Below, piece after piece: positions 56,788 to 64,000 of a stretch of DNA of 64,000 nucleotides. A model generated the notes under the pieces. The model ran no database searches and had not been told where the DNA came from. It saw only the letters and a program-made list of their open reading frames with translations. The translations under genes and the position numbers were made by a program. Position 1 is the stretch's first letter. Each line of letters begins with the position of its first letter. Location of the stretch: assembly GCF_026151345.1 (NCBI RefSeq), contig NZ_JAMQPR010000001.1, positions 721,231 through 785,230 of the forward strand, read 5' to 3'. The DNA comes from Leptospira paudalimensis. Lineage in GTDB: Bacteria > Spirochaetota > Leptospiria > Leptospirales > Leptospiraceae.

Positions 56788-57540
56788 ATGAGTTTACAAT
56801 CTATCGAAAATGTAATCGCGATTGATGGGCCAGCAGGTTCCGGAAAAAGTACTCTTGCCCGAATGATCGCCACCAAATTGGGATACCATTACTTAGATTC
56901 AGGGGCATTTTACCGTGCGTTAACCTTTGCTATTTGGGAAAAATTCCAAACGACTGGTGAAGATGAATCTAAATTTCCGTTTTACACCGAAAAACTTGCT
57001 GATGCTTCCCTTTTAGAAAAGGACGAGGCAGAATTTGGATTCTCCGTTTCCAAAATCCCCGTACATTGTGAACTCTCTTCCCAAGGCGAAAACATCATGT
57101 TCCTCGGTGAAAGAGACATAAGCCACGAAATCCGTGACCCAGAGATCACAAAAAAAATCCGTTACATTGCTCCAAGGCGTGCCTTTCGGGAAATCTTAAA
57201 CCGCCATATCCGAGAATTTGCCAGGACTCACAAACTCGTGATGGATGGTAGGGACATAGGGACCGAAGTGTTCCCGAAGTCCAAATTTAAATTTTTTCTC
57301 ACTGCCTCTGTGGAAGTCAGGGCCAAACGCCGATACGATGAATTAGTTGCTAAGGGCTTCAAAGCCGACCTAAACCACATCAAAGAGGAAATTGTGGCTA
57401 GGGACGAAAGTGACACTACCCGTACTGTCGCTCCGCTGAAACAAGCTTCCGACGCAATCCTGATTGACACGAGCACCCTCGACACAGAAACTGTCCTAAA
57501 TACTATCCTGTCCAAGGTTTCACCCTCTGGGCAAATCTAA
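56788..57540 (+). CDS. cmk: cytidylate kinase
   Basis: 250 residues. P-loop IDGPAGSGKSTLARMIA at the N-terminus, LDSGAFYRALT, VMDGRDIGTEVFPKSKFKFFLTASVEVRAKRRYDEL and RDESDTTRTVAPLKQASDAILIDTS are typical of bacterial CMP kinase. It phosphorylates CMP and dCMP. The gene order cmk-rpsA is widely conserved. The start follows a short intergenic region after the divergent kinase gene. Confidence 0.95.
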   Translation: MSLQSIENVIAIDGPAGSGKSTLARMIATKLGYHYLDSGAFYRALTFAIWEKFQTTGEDESKFPFYTEKLADASLLEKDEAEFGFSVSKIPVHCELSSQGENIMFLGERDISHEIRDPEITKKIRYIAPRRAFREILNRHIREFARTHKLVMDGRDIGTEVFPKSKFKFFLTASVEVRAKRRYDELVAKGFKADLNHIKEEIVARDESDTTRTVAPLKQASDAILIDTSTLDTETVLNTILSKVSPSGQI

Positions 57541-57560
57541 GTTTTGTATCCCGGTAACCA

Positions 57561-59261
57561 TTGAATTCAACCAACCCATCCTCCCCCAAAAATGAGACCA
57601 CTTCCTTCGGCGAATTATTAGAGAAGTGGGAATCGCAGTCACAAGCACAAGAACAAGAGAACTCCGCAGGAAAAGGCACCCTGATTGAAGGGACTGTAGT
57701 CGATGTCATCGGTGACACTGTTTTCCTTGATATTGGAGAAAAATTAGAAGCTCGTGTTTCTCGTGAAGACTTCTCTGAAACGCCAAAACGTGGTGAGAAA
57801 GTCAGTGCGATCATCAAAAAGCGGGTCGATGGATATTGTGTCCTCTCCAAAAAAGAAGCGGACCAAAGAGTTGGTTGGGAAACCATCAAAGATGCAAGCC
57901 AAAACGGATACCCACTTTCTGGCAAAATTGTCGGTGAAGTGAAAAATAAAGGTTACCTCGTAGAAAGTGAAGGGATTCAATTATTCCTACCAGCTTCTCA
58001 CGTAGGGGTTCGTTTTAAAGAATCCACTGAAGGTGGAAAAGAGTTTTCATTCAAAATCATCGAACTCAATGAAAAAACGAGAACAGGTGTTGTGTCTCGT
58101 AAAACCCTTCTCGACGAAATCAACGGCGAAAAGTGGGAAGAACTCCTTGGTAAAGTGAAAGTGGGAGACAAGGTAACAGGAAAGGTTGTAAAAATTGCCA
58201 ACTTTGGTGTTTTCCTTTCTGTTTACGATGTAGTTGGACTCCTACGCCAGAACGATATCTCTTATAAAAAATTTGCTCCTTTCAAACAATACTTCAACAT
58301 CGGTGCAGAAGTAGAAGTGATTGTCCTTGAAATTGATAAGGAAAACAATAAACTTTCCCTTGGCATCAAACAGTTGTATGAAGATCCATGGGCTTGGGCG
58401 AAAAAAGAACTCGAAAAAGGCATGGTGGTGCGAGGAATCGTTACTTCTCTTACCAACTTCGGAGCTTTCGTAGAACTCAAAGAAGGTTTAGAAGGTCTGA
58501 TCCATACAACCGAACTTTCTTGGGCTAAAAAACCACCACATCCAAAAGATGTTTTGAAAAAAGGCCAAGAAGTTGACTCTGAAATTTTAGACATTGATTT
58601 CGAAGCAAGACGTTTGTCTCTCGGACTCAAACAACTCCTACCTAACCCTTGGGAAGCTCTTTCTGCGAACGTTCGTGCAGGAAATGTTCTCGAAGGTAAA
58701 ATCACTGGGATCACAAAATACGGTGCCTTCGTAGAAGTAGAAAGTGGAATCGAAGGACTCATTCACATTTCTGATATCACTTGGGATGAAAAAGAAAAGA
58801 ACCCACTAAACCTCCTTAAGAAAGGCCAATCGGTTCAATACAAAATCCTAGATGTCAACTTAGATGCACAACGCATTAGCTGTGGATTAAAACAACTCTC
58901 TGAACACCCATACGAAGCACTTCGCAAAAAATACCCACCAGGTACTCTTGTAGAAGGTCGTGTGAAATCCATCGTTAGTTTTGGGGTGTTTGTGGAAGTA
59001 GAACCTGGTTATGAAGGCCTTGTTCACATTTCTGAAATCCCAGATGGTCGTAACATCAAGTTAGAAGACCTTTACAAAGTAGGTGATTCTGTTCGCACTG
59101 TTGTGGTAAAAATTGAACCTAACAACAAAAAGATTTCCCTCTCTATCAAAGACTTTGATAAAGCTGTAGAAAGAGAAGAGATGGCTAAATACATGAAGGA
59201 AGACAACCAACCTTCTCGTGAATCCATCGGATCTTTTATGAATTTAAACCAAAACCGATAG
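57561..59261 (+). CDS. rpsA: 30S ribosomal protein S1
   Basis: 566 residues from a TTG start. Six S1 (OB-fold) repeats are visible, beginning about at [101 protein letters not shown] and [20 protein letters not shown]. The first two are more divergent and bind the ribosome; the rest bind mRNA. Length matches the six-domain form. Follows cmk by 20 bases. Confidence 0.95.
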   Translation: MNSTNPSSPKNETTSFGELLEKWESQSQAQEQENSAGKGTLIEGTVVDVIGDTVFLDIGEKLEARVSREDFSETPKRGEKVSAIIKKRVDGYCVLSKKEADQRVGWETIKDASQNGYPLSGKIVGEVKNKGYLVESEGIQLFLPASHVGVRFKESTEGGKEFSFKIIELNEKTRTGVVSRKTLLDEINGEKWEELLGKVKVGDKVTGKVVKIANFGVFLSVYDVVGLLRQNDISYKKFAPFKQYFNIGAEVEVIVLEIDKENNKLSLGIKQLYEDPWAWAKKELEKGMVVRGIVTSLTNFGAFVELKEGLEGLIHTTELSWAKKPPHPKDVLKKGQEVDSEILDIDFEARRLSLGLKQLLPNPWEALSANVRAGNVLEGKITGITKYGAFVEVESGIEGLIHISDITWDEKEKNPLNLLKKGQSVQYKILDVNLDAQRISCGLKQLSEHPYEALRKKYPPGTLVEGRVKSIVSFGVFVEVEPGYEGLVHISEIPDGRNIKLEDLYKVGDSVRTVVVKIEPNNKKISLSIKDFDKAVEREEMAKYMKEDNQPSRESIGSFMNLNQNR

Positions 59262-59265
59262 GTCC

Positions 59266-60012
59266 ATGGATAAGTTTCATAAGAAGAACATCATCGAACA
59301 AAAAAAACAAGCCGAACTCATCGAAAAGGATGAGTTCGCTGATTTTGAAGGTTCAAAAGCGGAACTTGTATTTTTAAAGTTCACTCATTTTTTATCTAAA
59401 AATCGTAAGTCTGTTTTTATTAGCCTAGCATCTGCTATCATTGTGTTAGCTGGTGTGATTGGCTTTTTTGAATACAGACAATATCTTTTTGAAAAAGAAA
59501 CGGTAACCTTAGAAGACCTTAAACTCACACACCAAAAAGCAAATGTTAGTTTGGATGCGCAAATCCAAAGTTTAGAAGTATTTTTACAAAACCAAAGTAC
59601 CGGTAGAATGGAACTTCGAGTTTGGAAAGACCTCTCAAAATTGTATGCTGAGAAAGGTGAGTTTGGGAAAGCAGCATCTTACTTAGAAGATGCGGCAAAA
59701 AAAATCGACACTCCTAAAGAAATCAAAGCACTATATTTCTATATTGCTGGTAACTACCGGGAACGGGAAAAAAACAACGCAAAGTCTTTAGAAAATTATA
59801 AAATCGCTGCAACTGTAGTAGAACCTGCTCGTGAACTCAATGGGTTTAAAGCATGGTCTTATTACCAAGCAGGTCGATTGTCGTATCTTACTGGAGACAA
59901 GCAAGGTGCAAAACAATTCCTAGAAAAAGCACTCAAACTTGATGGTGCAGAATCTGGCGAAGATGTAAAACTCCTTGCAAGTTATTTACTCCTTAAACTC
60001 GGGAAAAACTAA
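59266..60012 (+). CDS. membrane-anchored TPR protein
   Basis: 248 residues. A basic cytoplasmic N-terminus (~1-45), one membrane helix near residues 50-70 (FISLASAIIVLAGVIGFF) and then TPR-like helices: LRVWKDLSKLYAEKGEFGKAASYLEDAAKK, ALYFYIAGNYREREKNNAKSLENYKIAA and SYYQAGRLSYLTGDKQGAKQFLEKALKL. The layout resembles YfgM-like ancillary proteins of the secretion and envelope folding machinery, but the similarity is only architectural. Starts five bases after rpsA and precedes hisG by four bases. Confidence 0.7.
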   Translation: MDKFHKKNIIEQKKQAELIEKDEFADFEGSKAELVFLKFTHFLSKNRKSVFISLASAIIVLAGVIGFFEYRQYLFEKETVTLEDLKLTHQKANVSLDAQIQSLEVFLQNQSTGRMELRVWKDLSKLYAEKGEFGKAASYLEDAAKKIDTPKEIKALYFYIAGNYREREKNNAKSLENYKIAATVVEPARELNGFKAWSYYQAGRLSYLTGDKQGAKQFLEKALKLDGAESGEDVKLLASYLLLKLGKN

Positions 60013-60015
60013 CCT

Positions 60016-60630
60016 ATGTTAACTTTGGCTCTCCCGAAAGGTAGGCTTGCCGAAGAAACTGCTCTTCTTTTGAAATCCAAAGGATGGCTAAAAAACCTGC
60101 CATCTGAGGGTTCTAAAGAACTCACCTACGTCTCTGAAGACAAAAGAATCCGTTTATTATTTGTTAGATCACAGGATGTCTGCACATATGTGGAAGAAGC
60201 CGCAGCGGATGCGGGGATTGTTGGTTGGGACATACTCAGAGAAGGTGGTTTTGACTTAATTGCTCCTGTGGACCTCAAATTAGGTGCCTGTAGGTTATCT
60301 CTTGCCTCTTTCCCTGACTTTGATCTTTTTGCCAAACGTTCCAAAGTGCGAGTGGCAACCAAATACCCGAACCTCACTCGCGAATATTTTTTTTCCAAAG
60401 GTATTTCTTGCGAAATCATCAAACTTTATGGTTCGATTGAACTTGCTCCCATTGTAGGACTTTCCGATTGTATCGTCGACCTAGTATCAACTGGGGGCAC
60501 CTTAAAAGCCAACGGACTGAAAGAATTTGAGTCCATTTTGTATAGTACAGCCCGTTTGGTCAGCAATCGTTCCTCTTTTTATCACAAACACGCCGAATTA
60601 CGGTCTCTTATCGAGAGCCTAGAAAATTAA
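60016..60630 (+). CDS. hisG: ATP phosphoribosyltransferase, short form
   Basis: 204 residues. [62 protein letters not shown] and [16 protein letters not shown] match the HisG catalytic domain. It lacks the C-terminal regulatory domain of the long form (~290 residues), so it must work with a HisZ partner; no hisZ is in the window. First step of histidine synthesis. Starts four bases after the TPR gene. Confidence 0.95.
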   Translation: MLTLALPKGRLAEETALLLKSKGWLKNLPSEGSKELTYVSEDKRIRLLFVRSQDVCTYVEEAAADAGIVGWDILREGGFDLIAPVDLKLGACRLSLASFPDFDLFAKRSKVRVATKYPNLTREYFFSKGISCEIIKLYGSIELAPIVGLSDCIVDLVSTGGTLKANGLKEFESILYSTARLVSNRSSFYHKHAELRSLIESLEN

Positions 60631-60697
60631 AATATTGTTTTCACATCGGATTTCCAAAACATAGTAAAAACCAGTTATAATTCCATAGAGGATAGCC

Positions 60698-60898
60698 ATG
60701 GCAGTCCCAAAGAGACGTAAATCAAAATCGAAAGTTAGAACAAAAAGAGCCCATCACGCGATTGGCAAACCTAACTTAAACCCGTGTTCCAATTGTGGAT
60801 CATTTGTTCTTTCCCACCGTGTATGCCCTTATTGCGGTTTTTATAAGGGTAAACTCGTAGTCGCTCAAAAAGTTAAAAAAACGACCGAAGATAACTAA
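60698..60898 (+). CDS. rpmF: 50S ribosomal protein L32
   Basis: 66 residues. [22 protein letters not shown] is the universal start. The zinc-binding pairs CSNCGS and CPYCGF are both present, the zinc-dependent (C+) form. Located directly in front of plsX, the standard rpmF-plsX pairing. ATG at 60698 with GAGGATA upstream. Confidence 0.97.
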   Translation: MAVPKRRKSKSKVRTKRAHHAIGKPNLNPCSNCGSFVLSHRVCPYCGFYKGKLVVAQKVKKTTEDN

Positions 60899-60903
60899 CC
60901 GTC

Positions 60904-61926
60904 ATGTGGGTCGCCGTGGACGCGATGAGCGGAGATTACGGCCCTGAAGGTATCGTCGAGGGCGCGGTACTGGCAGTACGAGAATTCGGACTGTCTGTTT
61001 CGCTCGTTGGCGATGAACAAGAGTTACTTGATATCCTGTTAAAATTCGATTATGACACAGAAAAAATCCGTGTCATACATTCTACTGAGATCATCGGTAT
61101 GAATGATTCTCCATCCATAGCAGTCCGCGCTATGGAGGATTCTTCCGTAGTAAAAGCAGTTCGTTTAGTAGCAGACAAAGAATGTATCGGTGTGTTTTCT
61201 CCGGGAAACACTGGCGCTACTATGGCTGCTGCATTATTACACCTCGGTCGCCTACCTGGTGTTTTACGACCTCCCATTGCTGCACATATTCCTAGAGAGG
61301 AAGGTCCCCCCGTACTTCTGTTAGACGCTGGTGCGAATGTTGACTGCAAACCAGAATACTTGGCACAATTTGCCGTCATGGGTGAAATTTATGCAAAGGA
61401 ACTCTTTGGTATCAAAAGTCCCAAAGTCGGAATCCTATCGAATGGGGAAGAAGATAAAAAAGGAAATACTGTTTCTGTCAAAACCTTTGATCTCCTAAAA
61501 AAAATTCCCTTTAACTTTGTCGGAAATGTGGAAGGCCGTGATTTGTATGGCAGTGGAAGAGAAGTAGATGTTGTCGTATGTGATGGTTTTATTGGAAACA
61601 TTGTCCTAAAAGCCACTGAAGGCCTTGCAAAATCGATTTTTAATGTCTTACGAAATTCGATCAGACAATCAAGTCTTGCCCAAACAGGTGCACTTCTTTT
61701 AAAATCCACTTTCACAGCAGTGAAAAAACGTTTAGATTATGCTGAATATGGAGGCGCACTTTTACTTGGTGTGGAAGGAATTTGTATGATTGGACATGGT
61801 TCTTCCAATGCACTTGCTGTAAAAAATGCAGTGAGAGTGATCTCTGAGTGCGCCAAACATGGAATCAACGAAAGGATACGTGAACGATTGGGAGAATACA
61901 AAAATATTTTAGGAGATTCTCACTAA
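60904..61926 (+). CDS. plsX: phosphate acyltransferase PlsX
   Basis: 340 residues. [20 protein letters not shown] at the start (Ser replaces the usual first Gly of AMGGD), [15 protein letters not shown] and [12 protein letters not shown] are conserved PlsX motifs. It makes acyl-phosphate from acyl-ACP for PlsY. ATG five bases after rpmF. The product then feeds the same lipid pathway as cdsA. Confidence 0.94.
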   Translation: MWVAVDAMSGDYGPEGIVEGAVLAVREFGLSVSLVGDEQELLDILLKFDYDTEKIRVIHSTEIIGMNDSPSIAVRAMEDSSVVKAVRLVADKECIGVFSPGNTGATMAAALLHLGRLPGVLRPPIAAHIPREEGPPVLLLDAGANVDCKPEYLAQFAVMGEIYAKELFGIKSPKVGILSNGEEDKKGNTVSVKTFDLLKKIPFNFVGNVEGRDLYGSGREVDVVVCDGFIGNIVLKATEGLAKSIFNVLRNSIRQSSLAQTGALLLKSTFTAVKKRLDYAEYGGALLLGVEGICMIGHGSSNALAVKNAVRVISECAKHGINERIRERLGEYKNILGDSH

Positions 61927-62092
61927 ATCGATAGAAGAAATTTAATTGAATCGAGAGTTTTGAATGCGTACGTAGTGTCACCTTGAAGCAAACGTTAGGT
62001 GGATTGACGATGAGGTTTTGAAAGCATTTGTTTTCATTTATTTGATTTGTTTAGTAAATTGTTTAGGAATTAGAAAAAAAGAGGAACAAAAA

Positions 62093-62854
62093 ATGATCAG
62101 TTTATCAGGGAAAACAGCCATCGTAACAGGTGGTGCAAGAGGAATCGGAAAGGCAACTTGTTTGAAACTTGCATCTCTAGGTGCAAACATCGTTGTCGCA
62201 GATATGAACCCAGAAGCAACCAATGCAACTGCGGAAGAACTCAAATCCAAAGGTTACAAGGCGATTGCTGTCGTTGCCAACGTATCTGTGGAAGAAGACG
62301 CTCAAAAACTAATTGATACAGCAAAAAAAGAATTTGGATCTGTTGACATCCTTGTGAACAACGCTGGTATCACTCGTGATACACTCCTTATGAGAATGAA
62401 AAAAGAGCAGTGGGACGCGGTCATCGCTGTGAACCTCACAGGAACGTATCTCTGTACGCAAGCAGCGATCAAAGTGATGATGAAACAAGAAAATGGTGGA
62501 TCTATCATTAACTTATCTTCTATCTCTGGTGAAAACGGAAACATTGGACAAACAAATTACTCCGCATCAAAAGCTGGTGTGATTGGTTTTACAAAAGCTG
62601 TGGCTCTTGAGATGGCATCTAGAAAAGTTCGTTGTAACGCAATTGCTCCAGGTTTCATTGCAACAGAAATGACAGAAGCGATTCCAGAAAACATCAGACA
62701 TGGTATGGTTCAAGCGATTCCATTAAAACGTGCTGGTCTTCCTGAAGACATCGCAAATGGAATTGCCTTCCTTGCTTCGGATGCATCTTCCTTTATCACA
62801 GGTCACATCCTTGATATCAATGGTGGTGGATTTTTACCAGGTGGCGGTCACTAA
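62093..62854 (+). CDS. fabG: 3-oxoacyl-[acyl-carrier-protein] reductase
   Basis: 253 residues from the ATG at 62093, chosen because GAGGA lies seven bases upstream; the frame opens 25 codons earlier without similarity. SDR motifs: TAIVTGGARGIGKATC (NADPH), NNAGITRDTLLMRMK, INLSSISGENGNIGQTNYSASKAG with the Ser, Tyr and Lys triad, and the closing INGGGFLPGG. Length and TRDTLLMRM are typical of FabG. It reduces 3-oxoacyl-ACP in fatty acid elongation. No acpP or fabD follows; the downstream gene is convergent. Confidence 0.9.
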   Translation: MISLSGKTAIVTGGARGIGKATCLKLASLGANIVVADMNPEATNATAEELKSKGYKAIAVVANVSVEEDAQKLIDTAKKEFGSVDILVNNAGITRDTLLMRMKKEQWDAVIAVNLTGTYLCTQAAIKVMMKQENGGSIINLSSISGENGNIGQTNYSASKAGVIGFTKAVALEMASRKVRCNAIAPGFIATEMTEAIPENIRHGMVQAIPLKRAGLPEDIANGIAFLASDASSFITGHILDINGGGFLPGGGH

Positions 62855-62872
62855 AAAGAAGGATTCATTCCA

Positions 62873-62903
62873 TCCACTTGGGGTACCTTATATCTCAAGT
62901 GGA
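62873..62903. terminator. hairpin between fabG and convergent P-II-like gene
   Basis: TCCACTTG and CAAGTGGA form a perfect 8-bp stem around a 15-base loop, 19 bases after the fabG stop. The following TCATTTCTC is T-rich but not a run. It is well placed to end fabG transcription and the transcript from the opposite strand. Confidence 0.5.
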
Positions 62904-62950
62904 GTCATTTCTCATCAACTCTCGGACCAATTTCACAATTGATTGATTTC

Positions 62951-64000
62951 TTACTTTTTGTTAGACTTTTTCGATTGGTATGAGAAGGCTCTTGGGATTT
63001 CCATTGTATACGCGATTCCTTCAAATTTTTCATCAAAAAATTCTAATTCATTTAAGACTTCAATGACTTCGGGTAAGTTTTTTTTAGGGATGAGCAAATT
63101 CGCAACTTCTCTTGCTGGAGTAAAAATACTTTCTGAATTTCCTGTATGTGCCATACGTTTCAGTGAAATTGTAGAACTTGTGACTCCCACTTTTCGCAGA
63201 GCACTTGTTACAAATTCCATCGATTCTTCTTTACAATTCAAAACAAGGTTTACTCCCTCAAAATAGTTTCTATGTCGAAGAGAAATTCTAAATTGATTCG
63301 ATTTTTTTCTCCACTCCATATTCCCGTATAACTGATCCAATGCGGATATAATTTGGTCCATACTCGCGGCTTGTTTTGGTCCTTCTAAACTCACCTTTGT
63401 ATTGAGTAATCCATGACCAACAGGGAATTCAAAAAGGAAGCCCCTGCCAGGTAAATCCAAACGACCGACTTCGATCATAAAATCTAATACATGTTCGATA
63501 TCGGATGAGTGTACGATGAGTTTAAGGATTTCCTTTTCTTTTGGGATTGTAATCCGAAGTAATCCCAATCGGTCTCGTAACCCAGTTCCTGTACCATAAC
63601 TGATGGTAGGAACAGCAATCCCATTTTGTAAAACCAATCTAGCGATAGGTTCAGCAGATCCTCTTGGTAAAACACAAAAGATTCCAGTAAGCCCAGTGAA
63701 TCCAATTGGTTTTCTAATTTCTTTTGAAGTATGAATGTAAAAATGATGGTTGGCAGAAATGAGGTCGATGGATTCGGAATAAACACTTCCATGACCAGGT
63801 ATATTTAATTCAGCAGCATCTCGTATCATTGAGATAAGAAAATTTTCAGCACTTTCCTCGCAGATGATTTCCAAAATAGAAACTGGCATATCGATGATGG
63901 CATGATTTTGGTAAAAATCAAAAAACCATAATCCTCGTTTAGCAAGAACAGGGTATCTACCAGGTTCAATTTGATAGTATAAGACACCTTGGTTTTTTAG
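62951..64000 (-). CDS. tandem P-II-like domain protein, 5' end probably outside window
   Basis: The frame is open to the right edge: 37 sense codons precede the ATG at 63889, which itself has no ribosome-binding site, so the gene probably starts beyond the window. The middle block, with TISYGTGTG, LGLLRITIPKEKEI and LDLPGRGFLFEFPVG, resembles P-II (GlnB-like) trimeric signal proteins, including the T-loop side and the PGRGFLF strand. A second related block (ILEIICEESAENFL, AELNIPGHGSVY) precedes it and a third, more divergent one (SLRHRNYFEGVNLVLNCKEE, LLIPKKNLPEVIEVLNELEF) follows. Tandem repeats would give a pseudo-trimer. No glnA or amtB is adjacent. The binding of ligand is unknown. Confidence 0.65.
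   Translation of the reverse strand, partial: LKNQGVLYYQIEPGRYPVLAKRGLWFFDFYQNHAIIDMPVSILEIICEESAENFLISMIRDAAELNIPGHGSVYSESIDLISANHHFYIHTSKEIRKPIGFTGLTGIFCVLPRGSAEPIARLVLQNGIAVPTISYGTGTGLRDRLGLLRITIPKEKEILKLIVHSSDIEHVLDFMIEVGRLDLPGRGFLFEFPVGHGLLNTKVSLEGPKQAASMDQIISALDQLYGNMEWRKKSNQFRISLRHRNYFEGVNLVLNCKEESMEFVTSALRKVGVTSSTISLKRMAHTGNSESIFTPAREVANLLIPKKNLPEVIEVLNELEFFDEKFEGIAYTMEIPRAFSYQSKKSNKK

Noticed and set aside
62018..62092. 25-codon N-terminal extension of fabG resembling a signal peptide
   Set aside because: FabG is cytosolic; the ATG at 62093 has a strong ribosome-binding site and standard N-terminus.

Overview
The window reads as a chromosomal segment of a saprophytic-type Leptospira (spirochaete). 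This is inferred from the AT-rich base use, the many lipoproteins with loose spirochaetal lipoboxes (cysteine after Ser, Gly, Ala or Asn), the abundance of signalling proteins (PAS kinases, GGDEF, adenylate cyclase, cNMP-binding proteins, PP2C phosphatase), and a core cluster running rpsB-tsf-pyrH-frr-uppS-cdsA-dxr-rseP-proS followed by trpBA. No rRNA, tRNA, CRISPR array, transposase or phage gene was seen. A species call would need a database search.

Left part (1-27,700) is accessory and sensory. It opens with a partial cNMP-binding/PP2C phosphatase, an acyltransferase and a strictosidine-synthase-like lipoprotein, then a large surface beta-helix lipoprotein facing a TRIC channel gene. Next come an unusual ATPase-HDOD fusion, a lipoprotein MsrA, and a sulfur module (ETHE1-like persulfide dioxygenase, half-size TauE/SafE permease, membrane protein, and a divergent membrane-anchored rhodanese) that shares a CsoR/FrmR-type operator. 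A c-di-GMP cyclase with PilZ domain, a chemoreceptor, an SGNH lipoprotein, and a TetR locus (SnoaL-like protein, DUF2141 protein and the stump of a short-chain dehydrogenase) follow. A multi-PAS histidine kinase, a trehalose operon (fused OtsA-OtsB plus a GH15 glucoamylase/trehalase), a small lipoprotein and an outer-membrane barrel protein complete this part.

Middle part (27,900-46,900) is housekeeping: translation factors, UMP kinase, undecaprenyl and phospholipid synthesis, both first MEP-pathway enzymes (dxs, dxr), site-2 protease, prolyl-tRNA synthetase and tryptophan synthase. A CHASE2 adenylate cyclase lies just upstream of dxs. A few small Leptospira-type proteins follow.

Right part (46,900-64,000) holds a large cNMP-binding protein divergent from aroA, then what I regard as the most interesting locus: a membrane AraC-type regulator flanked on both sides by pairs of a 14-bp direct repeat, each pair spaced exactly 32 bp, upstream of the regulator and upstream of a small secreted protein and a secreted zinc metallopeptidase. 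A GAF-PAS HisKA_2 kinase, then cmk-rpsA-TPR protein-hisG-rpmF-plsX-fabG, and a P-II-like tandem-domain protein running off the right edge finish the window.

Themes that link the genes: cAMP (one cyclase, two cNMP-binding proteins), c-di-GMP, sulfur/redox protection, and trehalose turnover.
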